Below, piece after piece: positions 17,906-27,681 of a stretch of DNA of 64,000 bases. Below the pieces are notes generated by a model. It was not told where the DNA came from and ran no database searches. It saw nothing but the letters and a program-made list of their open reading frames with translations. Each line of letters starts with the position of its first letter. Positions within the stretch are counted from its first letter, which is position 1. Made by a program: the position numbers and the translations under genes. The stretch covers positions 62,001 through 126,000 of the forward strand of contig JAPOSZ010000030.1 in the NCBI GenBank assembly GCA_026709415.1. The letters are read 5' to 3'. Origin of the DNA: Flavobacteriaceae bacterium. Its GTDB lineage: Bacteria > Bacteroidota > Bacteroidia > Flavobacteriales > Flavobacteriaceae.

Positions 17906-19318
17906 CTAGATGATAATCTCTAAGGGTTGGGTTTTTGACCAACGGCCTCTTGTAAAATCTGGAAAAGTTTGAATTTGACCTCCATGGGCTACCGATTGTT
18001 CACTCAATGGCCCGACGGCACTCCAAGCACAACCTTCATAAACATTTTGATCTAAAGACAATCCTTGATGGAGACATTCAAAAATTCGAAGCAACATTAA
18101 GGAATCCATGCCCCCATGTCCCCCCATCTCCAAAGATTTTTGTCCCAGTCTTTTATACAAAGGATGTTCATACTTTTCATATAAAGACTTTAACTGCTGC
18201 CCAGATGCCCAACGGTTATGATCTTCTGTTGCCTTTTCAACCCCTCCTTCCAAAGCGACACGCGTAGGAAAACCAGCCAACGTTCCCTTGGTTCCTTGGA
18301 TTAAATTTTTTCTAGTATAGGGTCGGGGACTGGTTTCATCCCATTGTACCATAAGGGTTCGGCCAATATGCGTTTTAATCAGACTAGTGTTGATATCTCC
18401 CGCGATGTATTCGAGTTGGTTCCATTTGTGATTGGCCGGATAATGTTTAGCCGCATAATCTTTTCTCCCTTTTGCTGGGGAAGACATAGACACCAAAGAG
18501 TGAAATTGATCTTCTCCTCGGCATAAGTTCATATACTGAGCTACAGGTCCTAGGCCATGAGTAGGGTAGAGGCTGCCATTTCGTTTGGCATAATGGGGTG
18601 TGCGCCAAGAACCTGTGCCTCGCTCTTGATTTTCCATTTCCCAACGGAGTTCATGAATGTAGGAAGCTTCTCCGTGTAAAATATCACCAATGATTCCTTG
18701 ACGGCAAAGATTCAAATAAAGTAATTCTTCTCGGCCATAGTTGACATTTTCGAGCATCATGCAATGTTTTTGATGTTTTTCAGCGGCATCAACCAATTGC
18801 CACATTTCATCAATCGTTACAGCAATAGGAACTTCAATAAAAGTATGTGCCCCTTTTTCCAAAGCATAGACTCCCATTGAAGCATGATTGTTCCAATTGG
18901 TACAAACAAATACAGCATCTGGTTTGGTTTGATCGATCATTTTTTTCCAATGTTCAGGGTGACCGTAGAAGGTGGCCACATTAGGATGTCGATTGGGAGC
19001 CAGTTCGTCAATCATTTGGGTCGAACGATGGACCAAATCTTGGTATAAATCCGAAACACCAACGATTTCGACATTGTCTATTCTGGCAATATTTTGTACG
19101 TGACCATATCCGCGATTTCCAACGCCAATGATAGCCAGTCTTACATGAGATAGTCGAGGGGCTTTGAAATCACCTAAGTAGGCATTGTTAGAAAAATGGT
19201 TTTTATCGGAAAAAGTAGCGGTGGGATCACTTTTTGCTTTAATGTAAATCGATGAGCCGAGAGCAGCTAATGAAAAGGCAGATTTACTGATAAAGGACCG
19301 ACGGTTGAATTTTTTCAT
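17906..19318 (-). CDS. GH109-type glycosidase (Gfo/Idh/MocA fold), Tat-exported
   Basis: 470 residues. The N-terminus MKKFNRRSFISKSAFSLAALGSS is a twin-arginine signal, so export in folded form with bound NAD is expected. A Rossmann fold follows (LAIIGVGNRGYGHV, near 62-75), then FVCTNWNNHASMGVYALEKGAHTFIEVPIA. The C-terminal half contains WRTPHYAKRNGSLYPTHGLG, PVAQYMNLCRGEDQF and SSPAKGRKDYAAKHYP. These segments match the GH109 alpha-N-acetylgalactosaminidases, which use NAD in a redox-assisted hydrolysis, rather than ordinary dehydrogenases. It leads an operon with a sugar kinase and a nucleotidyltransferase. Activity on other alpha-glycosides is possible. Confidence 0.85.
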   Translation of the reverse strand: MKKFNRRSFISKSAFSLAALGSSIYIKAKSDPTATFSDKNHFSNNAYLGDFKAPRLSHVRLAIIGVGNRGYGHVQNIARIDNVEIVGVSDLYQDLVHRSTQMIDELAPNRHPNVATFYGHPEHWKKMIDQTKPDAVFVCTNWNNHASMGVYALEKGAHTFIEVPIAVTIDEMWQLVDAAEKHQKHCMMLENVNYGREELLYLNLCRQGIIGDILHGEASYIHELRWEMENQERGTGSWRTPHYAKRNGSLYPTHGLGPVAQYMNLCRGEDQFHSLVSMSSPAKGRKDYAAKHYPANHKWNQLEYIAGDINTSLIKTHIGRTLMVQWDETSPRPYTRKNLIQGTKGTLAGFPTRVALEGGVEKATEDHNRWASGQQLKSLYEKYEHPLYKRLGQKSLEMGGHGGMDSLMLLRIFECLHQGLSLDQNVYEGCAWSAVGPLSEQSVAHGGQIQTFPDFTRGRWSKTQPLEIII

Positions 19319-19439
19319 TTGGGTTTTAGATACTAAGATTTATTGCCTCTTTTGGGAATGATACATCAAGGCCTCAAAGGTATATAGTTCCAATAAAAAG
19401 ATTTATACGATCAACGGGAGTTATTGCATTTTCAAATTC

Positions 19440-19640
19440 ATGTTCGCTAGAGGTAAAGCTGAATACTTTCAGGGCAAAGAAGAAGAAAAACGTTTCTTCA
19501 AAAAGACCAAAACCATACAGATGATGGGAAACCTTCAAAGGATTAGAAACCAGGATTATCTGATGAATCTAATTGGAAAATTGGAATCTAATTCTTTCTG
19601 GATCACGTCTTGGCACTTCGATGGATACGCCTCCTTATGA
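19440..19640 (+). pseudogene. Short reading frame, relic of an unknown family shared with 44.5 kb
   Basis: The 66-codon frame starts MFARGKAEYFQGKEEEKRFFKK. It aligns with a frameshifted relic at 44473-44717 (minus), which reads RGK then AEYFHGRKKELSAFKE; at base level the stretch around AGAGGTAAAGCTGAATAC matches AGGGGAAAGCGGAGTAT with one missing base. Finding the same peptide in two otherwise empty spacers implies a common ancestral gene. I do not recognise the family. It is the only content I can support in the 421-base spacer between the GH109 gene and recA. It might still be an intact small protein gene. Confidence 0.4.
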
Positions 19641-19739
19641 GAAAGTTTCACGTCGTCCCAAACTAAGACGCATTATTTCAAAATAAAGAAACGATTAATT
19701 GTTTGGATGGATAGTCGATGTGACCTTAAACCATCAAAT

Positions 19740-20744
19740 TCATTGGCTTGATTGGATCTGTTGATGAATTTTTGATTCAAGTTCCGTTTGCAATTCTGGA
19801 TTATCCTGGAGCAATGCTTTAGCTCCTTCTCTCCCTTGTCCTAATTTGGAATGATTGTAACTATACCAAGCCCCACTTTTTTCAATGATGCCATATTGAA
19901 CTCCTAAATCGACAATTTCTCCAACCTTGGAAATCCCTTGGCTATAAATAATATCAAATTCAGCCGTTTTGAAAGGAGGGGCTACTTTGTTTTTAACCAC
20001 TCTAATTCGAGTTCGGTTTCCAGTGATTGTAGCATTTCTATCTTTCAATTGGGTGGAACGTCGAATGTCAATCCGAACGGAGGCATAAAATTTTAAGGCA
20101 TTACCCCCTGTTGTGGTTTCTGGGTTCCCAAAAATCACTCCAATTTTTTCTCTTAATTGATTGATGAAAAAGACTGTTGTTTTGCTTTTTGAAATCGAAC
20201 TGGTGAGTTTTCGCATGGCTTGAGACATCAACCGAGCGTGTAGCCCCATTTTAGAATCCCCCATTTCTCCTTCAATTTCACTTTTTGGAGTTAACGCAGC
20301 CACCGAATCGATAACTAAAACATCAATAGCTCCCGAACGAATAAGATTATCGGCAATTTCTAAGGCTTGTTCCCCATGATCGGGTTGAGAAATAATTAAA
20401 TCTTCAAGGTTAACCCCTACTTTTTCAGCATAAAATCGGTCAAAAGCATGTTCTGCATCAATAAAAGCGGCAATCCCTCCTAATTTTTGACTTTCTGCAA
20501 TAGCATGAAGGGTTAGTGTCGTTTTGCCTGAGGCTTCGGGGCCGAAAATTTCAATGACTCGACCGCGTGGATACCCACCAACGCCCAAGGCGATATTCAA
20601 TCCTAATGATCCCGAAGGAATGGAGTCAACGGTTTCTTCAGGTTTGTCCCCCAAACGCATGACGGTTCCTTTACCATAACTTTTTTCGAGTCTCCCAAGC
20701 GTTAAATCCAGTAGTTTTTTCTTTTCTTCTTTATTATCTGACAT
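19740..20744 (-). CDS. recA: Recombinase RecA
   Basis: Strand-exchange ATPase of homologous recombination and SOS induction, 334 residues. Walker [10 protein letters not shown] lies at 68-76, with [24 protein letters not shown] and [24 protein letters not shown] as expected. Walker B and the DNA-binding loops are complete ([22 protein letters not shown]). The C-terminal tail is short, as in other Bacteroidota. A TACTTTTG -7 box lies 20 bases upstream of the ATG. No LexA-type operator was recognised. Confidence 0.98.
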   Translation of the reverse strand: MSDNKEEKKKLLDLTLGRLEKSYGKGTVMRLGDKPEETVDSIPSGSLGLNIALGVGGYPRGRVIEIFGPEASGKTTLTLHAIAESQKLGGIAAFIDAEHAFDRFYAEKVGVNLEDLIISQPDHGEQALEIADNLIRSGAIDVLVIDSVAALTPKSEIEGEMGDSKMGLHARLMSQAMRKLTSSISKSKTTVFFINQLREKIGVIFGNPETTTGGNALKFYASVRIDIRRSTQLKDRNATITGNRTRIRVVKNKVAPPFKTAEFDIIYSQGISKVGEIVDLGVQYGIIEKSGAWYSYNHSKLGQGREGAKALLQDNPELQTELESKIHQQIQSSQ

Positions 20745-20764
20745 GATGAATGGTTACGTTAATT

Positions 20765-20772
20765 CAAAAGTA
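20765..20772 (-). promoter_or_regulatory. -7 box of recA promoter
   Basis: Minus-strand TACTTTTG matches the Bacteroidota -7 consensus and lies 20 bases before the recA start codon. The TTTG motifs nearby are too close to serve as a standard -33 element. Confidence 0.45.
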
Positions 20773-21015
20773 TTTCAAATTACAAAAATTAAGGATTATC
20801 TAGATAAAGTAGTCATTCATCATTGGATCATAGTTTGAAGACTGGGTGACACCTCATATTTCATCAATAGATCACGGATTTTAACCGCTAATGTGTTTTG
20901 TAGCTCTAAAATCACATAAAAAAATAATTATTTCTGTAACGCTTCTATTTTTTTGCAATTCTTTGAATTTTATCAAAATTTTCACCTTTATTGTTCAGTT
21001 GTTGATGCCCCATTT

Positions 21016-21269
21016 TTAATTTTCTCTTTGCTTAGTGTAATCATCACTTTGATTATCAATCTGAAAATAGTCATGTGAGAAATGAGGATATTCGGTTTCA
21101 ACAATATTTTTAACCTCCGAGAGATCATGTTTGGAGAATCTTGATGAATAAACATACGTCTTGTTTTTTTGGCTCACTTTGGTTGCAATGTAACAATTGT
21201 TTGTAGTGGTACAACGATATCCAAGATGACGACGAATAATAGAATGATTTTAAAAAGTGTTTTCATCAT
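21016..21269 (-). pseudogene. Frameshifted small secreted-protein relic
   Basis: The minus strand opens with MMKTLFKIILLFVVILDIV, which looks like a signal peptide, but this frame stops after about 31 codons. A second frame, overlapping by about 60 bases, continues coherently for over 60 codons: CYIATKVSQKNKTYVYSS, then FSKHDLSEVKNIVETEYPHF and a hydrophilic tail ending at 21016. The change of frame in the middle suggests a decayed gene for a small exported protein. The family is not recognised and chance cannot be excluded. Confidence 0.35.
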
Positions 21270-21483
21270 GATGATATTTCTTGTAGCGTTCATCATTTAG
21301 TCGGTTTCTAGATCCGCTATTTCATTCTTCACACGGTACCGTATTTTACTTCATTGGACCGATTAAACTCATTTGCTTTTCCTCTTTCATCAGTGTTTAA
21401 ATCATCACTCATATCCTCTGAATACAAAGAAATCGCATCATGCATTTTTGGAACTTTTGTCAATAGCCACTTTAAAATTCAAT

Positions 21484-23595
21484 TTATTCAGCTGCTATAT
21501 CATGGATCCCGATATTGTAGAGAGTAAAAGCAAATATATCAGCTGTTTGTTCAATGCGTTTTGATACTGGAGTTCCTGCCCCATGTCCTGCATCGGTTTC
21601 TATTCGAATCAAAACGGGATGGTCCCCATCATGCTTTTCTTGAAGAGCTGCTGCGAATTTGAAAGAATGAGCGGGGACTACCCGATCATCATGATCGGCT
21701 GTTGTTATTAGTGTCGCTGGATAATTGGTTCCCTGACGAAGATTATGGAGAGGAGAATAACCCAATAAATACTCAAACATTTCTTGGGATTCTTCCGAAG
21801 TCCCAAAATCATAAGCCCATCCTGCTCCAGATGTGAATTTGTGGTATCGGAGCATATCCAAGACCCCCACAGCGGGTAACGCTACTTTCATCAGTTCTGG
21901 TCTTTGTGTCATCACGGCACCAACTAATAGACCACCATTCGAACCACCTCTGATAGCCAAATAGTCTGGACTTGTGATGTCTTGAGTGATTAAATATTCT
22001 GCAGCAGCGATAAAATCATCAAATACATTTTGTTTGTTGAATTTGGTCCCAGCCGAATGCCATTCTCTACCATATTCCCCTCCGCCTCGAATATTCGGTA
22101 CGGCATAAACACCTCCTAAATCCATCCAAACAGCATTGGTGATACTGAAGGAAGGCAACAATGAAATATTAAATCCTCCATATCCATACAAGATAGTGGG
22201 GTTGGTGCCATTATATTCTAGGGATTTTTTATGAGTAATCATCATGGGAATTGGCGTGCCATCAGCCGATTCATAAAACACTTGTTGGGATGTATATTCT
22301 GAAGGATCAAAATCAATATCAGGAGACCAATACAATTCAGAGGTATCGATAGATGGATTATAAGAATAGGTGCTAGATGGCGTATGATAATTTGTGAATG
22401 AATAGTAGACGATTTCATCTTCTTTATCTCCACCAAATCCAGAGGCGCTTCCCAATCCAGGTAATTCAATTTCTTTTAGATTATTTCCTTGGTAATCATA
22501 TAAATATACTCTTGATATCACATCAATGGTATAACGAGCAAAAAGATGATTGGCTCCTGTTGATACATTCAATACATGTTCGGTTTCTGGTATAAGATCC
22601 GTCCAATTGTAAAAATGTGGATTTTGAGCATCAACCTCCACAAGTCGTCTATTGGGAGCATCCAAATCCGTCACGATATAGAGGGTATCTCCGTTAGAAT
22701 CCAACAAATAGCTATTGGCTTGGTAATCATCAACCATTGAGACTAAAGGGGCACTATCTTTGGTTAAATCTTTCAGAAACAATTTATTTCCTGTAGTTGT
22801 TTTTGCGGCCTCGATAACCAGATAGCGACCGTCTTCAGACACGGCACTTCCAACATATCGGTGTTTTTCATTTTCTTTTTCTCCAAAAATGACTGGATCT
22901 TGGCTTTGAGATTGACCGATTTGGTGGTAGAAGAGTTTGTGGGTATCCGTTAAATCAGATAGTTCACTGCCATCCGGTTTATCATAACTCGAATAGAAAA
23001 AACCATCATTGAGTTTCCAATCGATTCCAGAAAACTTGATGTCTTGTAATGTGTCACCTATTTGTTGTTTGGTTTCAGTTTCGATAACAATTATCTTTCG
23101 CCAATCACTTCCCCCCTCTGAAATAGCATAAGCAGCATATTGACCATTGTCGGAAAATGATAATCCGGCAAGCGATGTGGTTCCATCTTCTGAAAATGTA
23201 TTGGGATCTAAAAAGACTTCAGTTTCTTCTTGTTCATTAATTCGGTATAACACATATTGATCTTGGAGGCCATCGTTTTTGTAAAAATAGATATAATCTC
23301 CTTCATCAAATGGAGTCCCTACTTTTTCATAATCCCAAACTTGTTCTAGTTTTTGCTGGATTTGATTTCGATAGGGTATTTTTTCTAAAAATCCAAAGGT
23401 TGTTTTGTTTTGTTGTTCAACCCATTGGGCCGTTTCAGAGCTTAAATCGTCTTCCAACCACCGATAATGATCAGTGATTTGGGTGTCAAAATAAGTGTCG
23501 ACCACAGGAATTTTTTCTGTTTCTGGGTATGTAATTCCCGAATCACAACTGTTCAGGATGAATAATATAGCCATCAATGGCATCCATTTTTTCAT
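21484..23595 (-). CDS. Prolyl oligopeptidase family serine peptidase (S9A), lipoprotein
   Basis: Cleaves short peptides after proline; 703 residues from ATG 23595. That start gives MKKWMPLMAILFILNSC, a lipoprotein signal, so a periplasmic or membrane-anchored location is expected; an upstream in-frame start adds nine residues that spoil the signal. The N-terminal beta-propeller covers about 70-420. The C-terminal alpha/beta hydrolase has the catalytic Ser552 in RGGSNGGLL, Asp637 in DHDDRVVPAH and His671 in DAGHGAGTP. YGYGGFNISLLPSFS and GGGEYGREWHSAGTK, typical of S9A, are intact. It lies downstream of asd on the same strand with a 93-base gap. Confidence 0.94.
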   Translation of the reverse strand: MKKWMPLMAILFILNSCDSGITYPETEKIPVVDTYFDTQITDHYRWLEDDLSSETAQWVEQQNKTTFGFLEKIPYRNQIQQKLEQVWDYEKVGTPFDEGDYIYFYKNDGLQDQYVLYRINEQEETEVFLDPNTFSEDGTTSLAGLSFSDNGQYAAYAISEGGSDWRKIIVIETETKQQIGDTLQDIKFSGIDWKLNDGFFYSSYDKPDGSELSDLTDTHKLFYHQIGQSQSQDPVIFGEKENEKHRYVGSAVSEDGRYLVIEAAKTTTGNKLFLKDLTKDSAPLVSMVDDYQANSYLLDSNGDTLYIVTDLDAPNRRLVEVDAQNPHFYNWTDLIPETEHVLNVSTGANHLFARYTIDVISRVYLYDYQGNNLKEIELPGLGSASGFGGDKEDEIVYYSFTNYHTPSSTYSYNPSIDTSELYWSPDIDFDPSEYTSQQVFYESADGTPIPMMITHKKSLEYNGTNPTILYGYGGFNISLLPSFSITNAVWMDLGGVYAVPNIRGGGEYGREWHSAGTKFNKQNVFDDFIAAAEYLITQDITSPDYLAIRGGSNGGLLVGAVMTQRPELMKVALPAVGVLDMLRYHKFTSGAGWAYDFGTSEESQEMFEYLLGYSPLHNLRQGTNYPATLITTADHDDRVVPAHSFKFAAALQEKHDGDHPVLIRIETDAGHGAGTPVSKRIEQTADIFAFTLYNIGIHDIAAE

Positions 23596-23688
23596 GTCAA
23601 GATTTAAGTTTATAGAGTACATTTTTGTTTGTGATTTATCAATTTTTGAGTTACATTAAAGTTCATTTGAAGTTTCTTGGAGTATGGA

Positions 23689-24684
23689 TTAAGATTCCAA
23701 GATCCCTTTTTTAAGGAGCCATTCCGCAATTTGTACTGTATTGGTTGCTGCCCCCTTTCGAAGATTATCGGAAACAATCCACATATTCAAAGAGTTGGAT
23801 TTGCTGAAATCTCTTCTCAATCTTCCGACATAGACAAGGTCATTACCATGAGCCATTAAGGGCATGGGGTATTCATATTTTGTTGGATTATCTAAAACGA
23901 GGACTCCAGGTGTTTGAGACAATAGGGTTTTAATTTCTGAGAGTTCAAAATCATCATTTAATTCTAGATTCACTGATTCACTATGTCCACCGATGACTGG
24001 TATTCGAACGGCTGTTGATGTAATAGAAATAGAAGGATCTGATAATATTTTACGCGTTTCGTTGATGATTTTCATTTCTTCTTTGGTATATCCATTTTCC
24101 AAAAAATCATCACATTGAGGGATGGCATTTTGATGAATTGGATGGGGGTAAACTTTTTCAGATTCTTGGCCTAAGAATTCTTGTTGTAATTGATGTACGG
24201 CAGCTTGACCTGTACCCGTCACGGATTGATAAGTTGAAACAATCATTCTTTGAATTGTATACTTCTGATGGATTGGCCAAATGGCCATCACTAGTTGAAT
24301 CGTCGAACAATTGGGATTGGCAATGATAAAATCTTCTTTGGTTAAGAGAGGTCCATTGATTTCTGGAACAATTAGTTTTTTGGAAGCATCCATTCGCCAA
24401 GCTGACGAATTATCGATCACGCGACATCCCATTTCAGAAAATTTGGGAGCCCATTGCTTTGAAATATTTCCACCTGCAGAAAAGAGAGCCAAATCAGGTT
24501 TTTTTTCAACGGCTTGCTCAAGACTGATGATGTGATACGTCTGGTTTCTAAACGTTATTTTTTTTCCAACCGATCTCTCCGAAGCCACCAATAAAAGTTC
24601 AGAATATGGAAAATCTCTTTCTTCGATTAGTTCGAGCATCACTCTCCCAACCATCCCAGTACAACCGACGATAGCTAAACGCAT
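23689..24684 (-). CDS. asd: Aspartate-semialdehyde dehydrogenase
   Basis: NADPH-dependent reduction of aspartyl phosphate to aspartate semialdehyde, feeding lysine/diaminopimelate, threonine and methionine synthesis. 331 residues from the ATG at 24684 (MRLAIVGCTGMVG); the longer frame starts upstream of the -7 box and is rejected. The NADP loop is at 7-13, catalytic Cys126 in ANPNCSTIQLV, His234 in GGHSESV, and SVTGTGQAAVHQL is present. In flavobacteria asd usually neighbours alr (often with mscL between). Here alr follows upstream after a spacer that contains only relic sequence. Confidence 0.96.
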   Translation of the reverse strand: MRLAIVGCTGMVGRVMLELIEERDFPYSELLLVASERSVGKKITFRNQTYHIISLEQAVEKKPDLALFSAGGNISKQWAPKFSEMGCRVIDNSSAWRMDASKKLIVPEINGPLLTKEDFIIANPNCSTIQLVMAIWPIHQKYTIQRMIVSTYQSVTGTGQAAVHQLQQEFLGQESEKVYPHPIHQNAIPQCDDFLENGYTKEEMKIINETRKILSDPSISITSTAVRIPVIGGHSESVNLELNDDFELSEIKTLLSQTPGVLVLDNPTKYEYPMPLMAHGNDLVYVGRLRRDFSKSNSLNMWIVSDNLRKGAATNTVQIAEWLLKKGILES

Positions 24685-25125
24685 GGTGTATTTTTTAGAA
24701 ACTAAGCACAAAAATACCAATTACCAATAGGATGGACCCCTAGAATAATTTTCAATAAAAACGTTCTTCAATTTCAATGGTTTCTATTCCGTAGGGAGTG
24801 GGTTTATTCCTTGTTATATTTCATTTTCTTTAACCGAGTGAAGATGATCAAGTTTTTGAATTGGTTCATTGGCGTATTCGGATAGCAACTTACGACGTAT
24901 AGAAGGGATCGGAACGATATATTCTCCATTTTTTTCATAATGACATATTTCTTCGAGACAGCTCCTTCAAATAATTTTTCAGATTCTTACAAAAGATACT
25001 CTTTTCGATAAAGAAGAAGTGACTTTTTAACGAGTCAAATTTTCCGTTGGGTTTTTTCTATCCCATCCATTCGTTTTGCCTTTTGCTCTCCAACATCAAC
25101 GCTTTCTATTGATGGCAGTCAATTT
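24685..25125. other. Spacer between alr and asd with relic sequence
   Basis: 441 bases. It contains a -7-type box TATTTTTG (24709-24716, minus) 24 bases before asd. A minus-strand frame without a start codon (24814-24966) reads LEEICHYEKNGEYIVPIP followed by SIRRKLLSEYANEPIQKLDH; it looks protein-like but is not recognised, and may be a gene relic. Related genomes often carry mscL here; I see no MscL-like residues. Confidence 0.35.
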
Positions 25126-26220
25126 CTAAAGATGATCAATGACTTTTCTTTTAATTCTTGAACCAATATTACTTAATTGTTCATAGGAAATGATTCCTGA
25201 ATTTTCAGCAAAAAGGGAAGTGGATTGATGGGTTCCAAAAAATTCGACGGTGTCTTGTTCTTGACAATCGATATGGGTCACATCAATCATTAAAAGATCC
25301 ATACATACATTGCCAATGATTGGAGCTAAATGACCATTAATCCAGACTTTATTTTTTTGATTTCCAGAATGGCGAGAAATCCCATCAGCATATCCCAACG
25401 GTAAAATAGCAATCCGGCCATCTTTTTCATATCGGTAGGCTTTGTCATAACCAATATACTCGCCCTTTTTCACATGACGAATCTGCATTATTTTGGATTC
25501 TAACGTCATCACGGATTTTAGGGACTGATCCCATCTAGAATGATTGGCGTATCCATAGAGCCCGATACCACAGCGAACCATATCGAATGTTAAGTCAGGT
25601 CGGTTGAAGACTCCAGAGGTGTTGATCAAGTGAAATAAAGGCCTTTCAGTGAAGTGATCAGTAAATTTCTCAACAACCTTCTTGAACTTTTCAGTTTGTC
25701 TATCAATCAGATCAAAGGGAGATGATTCTTGACTATATCCCAAATGGGAATAAATGCTTCTAATGTCAAAGACACTATTTGAAAGTTTTTCTTTTAATTC
25801 CGTGATTTGATTCAATTCAAATCCCAAACGATTCATTCCCGTATTGAATTTTAGATGAATGGGATGGTTCTTTATTTTCTTTCTACCAGTCCACTCGATG
25901 AGATGATCCCATAAACTAAAACTATAAATGGAAGGTTCTAATTCGAATTCAAATAGAGTTTCTAGATTTACGAATTGAGGATAGAAAACTAAAATAGGAA
26001 CCTCAATATTGTTTTGTCGCAATTGCCTTCCTTCTTGGGCGGTGGCAACTGCCAAGTAGTCAACCCCAATTTTTTGCAAGTGAGCTGCGATTTCAACATC
26101 AGAACCACCATAGGCATTGGCTTTAACCACGCCCATTAATTTCACATTAGATCCAATTATAGAACGGATGTGATGATAATTATGTTCTAGATGCGATAAG
26201 TTGATGTACAGTGTATTCAA
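25126..26220 (-). CDS. alr: Alanine racemase
   Basis: PLP-dependent interconversion of L- and D-alanine for peptidoglycan, 364 residues. The PLP lysine K33 is in GVVKANAYGG, the substrate-binding Arg/Tyr segment in GYDKAYRYEKDGRIAILPLGYADGISR, and the C-terminal barrel carries IIGNVCMDLLMIDV. The frame has no ATG; TTG at 26218-26220 gives MNTLYINLSHLEHNYH, matching the family N-terminus, and an in-frame stop lies shortly upstream, so TTG is the likely start. The Ddl encoded at 54305-55291 would use its product. Confidence 0.95.
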   Translation of the reverse strand: MNTLYINLSHLEHNYHHIRSIIGSNVKLMGVVKANAYGGSDVEIAAHLQKIGVDYLAVATAQEGRQLRQNNIEVPILVFYPQFVNLETLFEFELEPSIYSFSLWDHLIEWTGRKKIKNHPIHLKFNTGMNRLGFELNQITELKEKLSNSVFDIRSIYSHLGYSQESSPFDLIDRQTEKFKKVVEKFTDHFTERPLFHLINTSGVFNRPDLTFDMVRCGIGLYGYANHSRWDQSLKSVMTLESKIMQIRHVKKGEYIGYDKAYRYEKDGRIAILPLGYADGISRHSGNQKNKVWINGHLAPIIGNVCMDLLMIDVTHIDCQEQDTVEFFGTHQSTSLFAENSGIISYEQLSNIGSRIKRKVIDHL

Positions 26221-26495
26221 TGAAATGGGAATTATATCCTTTCAACCATCGAGTAGTTTAAATGTAGCAGGCGTTCTATTTTCCAATAAAAACAACAATA
26301 AATCACTTAATTGATTTTAAAAATGCATGACGGATTTATCCAAAACACATCTCGGAAATATCATGTCATTCCTTGTTGCCATCATTTATTTTGACATCTA
26401 TATGGTTTTAACGAATAGTTTGATTTGAAGGATTTTCGTTTTGTTATTGATTGGATGAAGTAATGAGAATATTCTTTTTTCGATCTTTAATTCCG

Positions 26496-27650
26496 TTATC
26501 CTTTTCTTCCTTTTAATGAGAAAGGAATTGGGATGGAGTGGTTTTCAAATAATTTTTTGATTTCAGAATCCAAATCTTCTCGTCTTAATACATTAATAAG
26601 TCCTTTATTTCTAAAAACAACTCCATGTTTCGTGTTTTCTTTTTTCAGAAATCCTAAGTTTTCCAATTTAGATAAATAGGATAAAGATGTTTTTCGATCT
26701 TTGATTTTATCATTTAATAAATTAACAGGTCTGCAGTAAGGTTGCAGGAATAAAGCATGAGCAAATTTTTCAACGTTAATCTCTCTTTTGATAAGTTGAC
26801 GCAAAAATTTAATCGTCGTTTCTTTTAACTGATTAATTTCTATGACTTGTTGCAAACTGTATCTAGCGGTCTCTTCAATTCCTTTTAACATATACAATGT
26901 CCAATTTTTCCAATCATTTTTTTCTCTAACTTTTGTAAAACCTTCATAGTAATCATTTCGATTTTTTAAAATATATCGGCTTAGAAATAAAGAAGGATGG
27001 TCCATTTGTTTTTTTTCTAATAAGTAAAGAATGTTGAGAACTCTACCAGACCTTCCATTTCCGTCATAAAATGGGTGAATTGCTTCATATTGATAATGAA
27101 TTATTCCCATTTTTATTAAGGGATGTAATTCATCTTCTGAGTGAATAAACTCTTCTAAATTTCCCAATAAATGGCGAATAACATCTTCCCCTTCAGGAGG
27201 CGAATAAATAATTTGATTTAATCCATTTCGAAGAGCCGTTCCAGAAAGTTTTCTAATTCCTTGATTACTTCCATTAATGGTATCAGCAATTTCAATAAAT
27301 GTATTAGTTCGTAGTGTTTTTGTTTTAATATCTTCAATTCCTTTCCATAGAGCTTTTTTATAATTTAATATCTCTTTTGTTTCAGGACTGATGTTTTTGT
27401 CTAATGATAGGGCTTTATAAATTTCATCACTTGTGGTTACAATGTTTTCAATTGCAGAACTATCAGTCGCTTCTGTAATAGATAAATTATTTAGTAAAAT
27501 ATCTGGATTTGGTGCTAATTGAATAGAAGTATTTAAGCTTGATAAAGCACTAATCGATTTCAACAATTGATCTATGATTTCTTTTTTAAAAAAATCAAAT
27601 TCAATGGGTAATCTTGGTAAATCATTGTAAGGTATCAATGGAGAATACAT
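26496..27650 (-). CDS. Fic-domain protein (AMPylase-type) with C-terminal winged helix
   Basis: Likely nucleotide transferase that AMPylates hydroxyl side chains of target proteins. The ATG at 27650 is chosen (MYSPLIPYNDLPRLPIEF); the longer frame would translate through two palindromic repeats in the leader. 384 residues. The Fic motif HPFYDGNGRSGR (192-203) is complete. An inhibitory-helix motif S-x-x-x-E-N is seen at 64-69 (SSAIEN), the N-terminal self-inhibited class. The C-terminal part (about 300-384; TSLSYLSKLENLGFLKKEN) resembles a winged helix, so the protein may bind its own operator. No antitoxin partner gene is present. It lies beside a restriction-modification gene, suggesting a small defence or stress cluster. 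Confidence 0.88.
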   Translation of the reverse strand: MYSPLIPYNDLPRLPIEFDFFKKEIIDQLLKSISALSSLNTSIQLAPNPDILLNNLSITEATDSSAIENIVTTSDEIYKALSLDKNISPETKEILNYKKALWKGIEDIKTKTLRTNTFIEIADTINGSNQGIRKLSGTALRNGLNQIIYSPPEGEDVIRHLLGNLEEFIHSEDELHPLIKMGIIHYQYEAIHPFYDGNGRSGRVLNILYLLEKKQMDHPSLFLSRYILKNRNDYYEGFTKVREKNDWKNWTLYMLKGIEETARYSLQQVIEINQLKETTIKFLRQLIKREINVEKFAHALFLQPYCRPVNLLNDKIKDRKTSLSYLSKLENLGFLKKENTKHGVVFRNKGLINVLRREDLDSEIKKLFENHSIPIPFSLKGRKG

Positions 27651-27681
27651 ATCAATTTGATTTTTAACGAAAGTACAGAAC

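Larger units (their letters stand above)
20745..21483. other. Long intergenic region between recA and prolyl oligopeptidase genes
   Basis: 739 bases without an intact gene. It contains the recA -7 box (20765-20772, minus) and a frameshifted small frame (21016-21269, minus, listed separately). A 63-codon plus-strand frame near 21373-21564 overlaps the end of the peptidase gene and looks spurious. Confidence 0.4.

Noticed and set aside
21373..21564. Plus-strand 63-codon frame upstream of and into the oligopeptidase gene
   Set aside because: Overlaps the conserved end of the peptidase gene and has low-complexity composition.
24685..25125. Possible mscL remnant between alr and asd
   Set aside because: Relatives often have mscL here, but no MscL-like residues are present in any frame.
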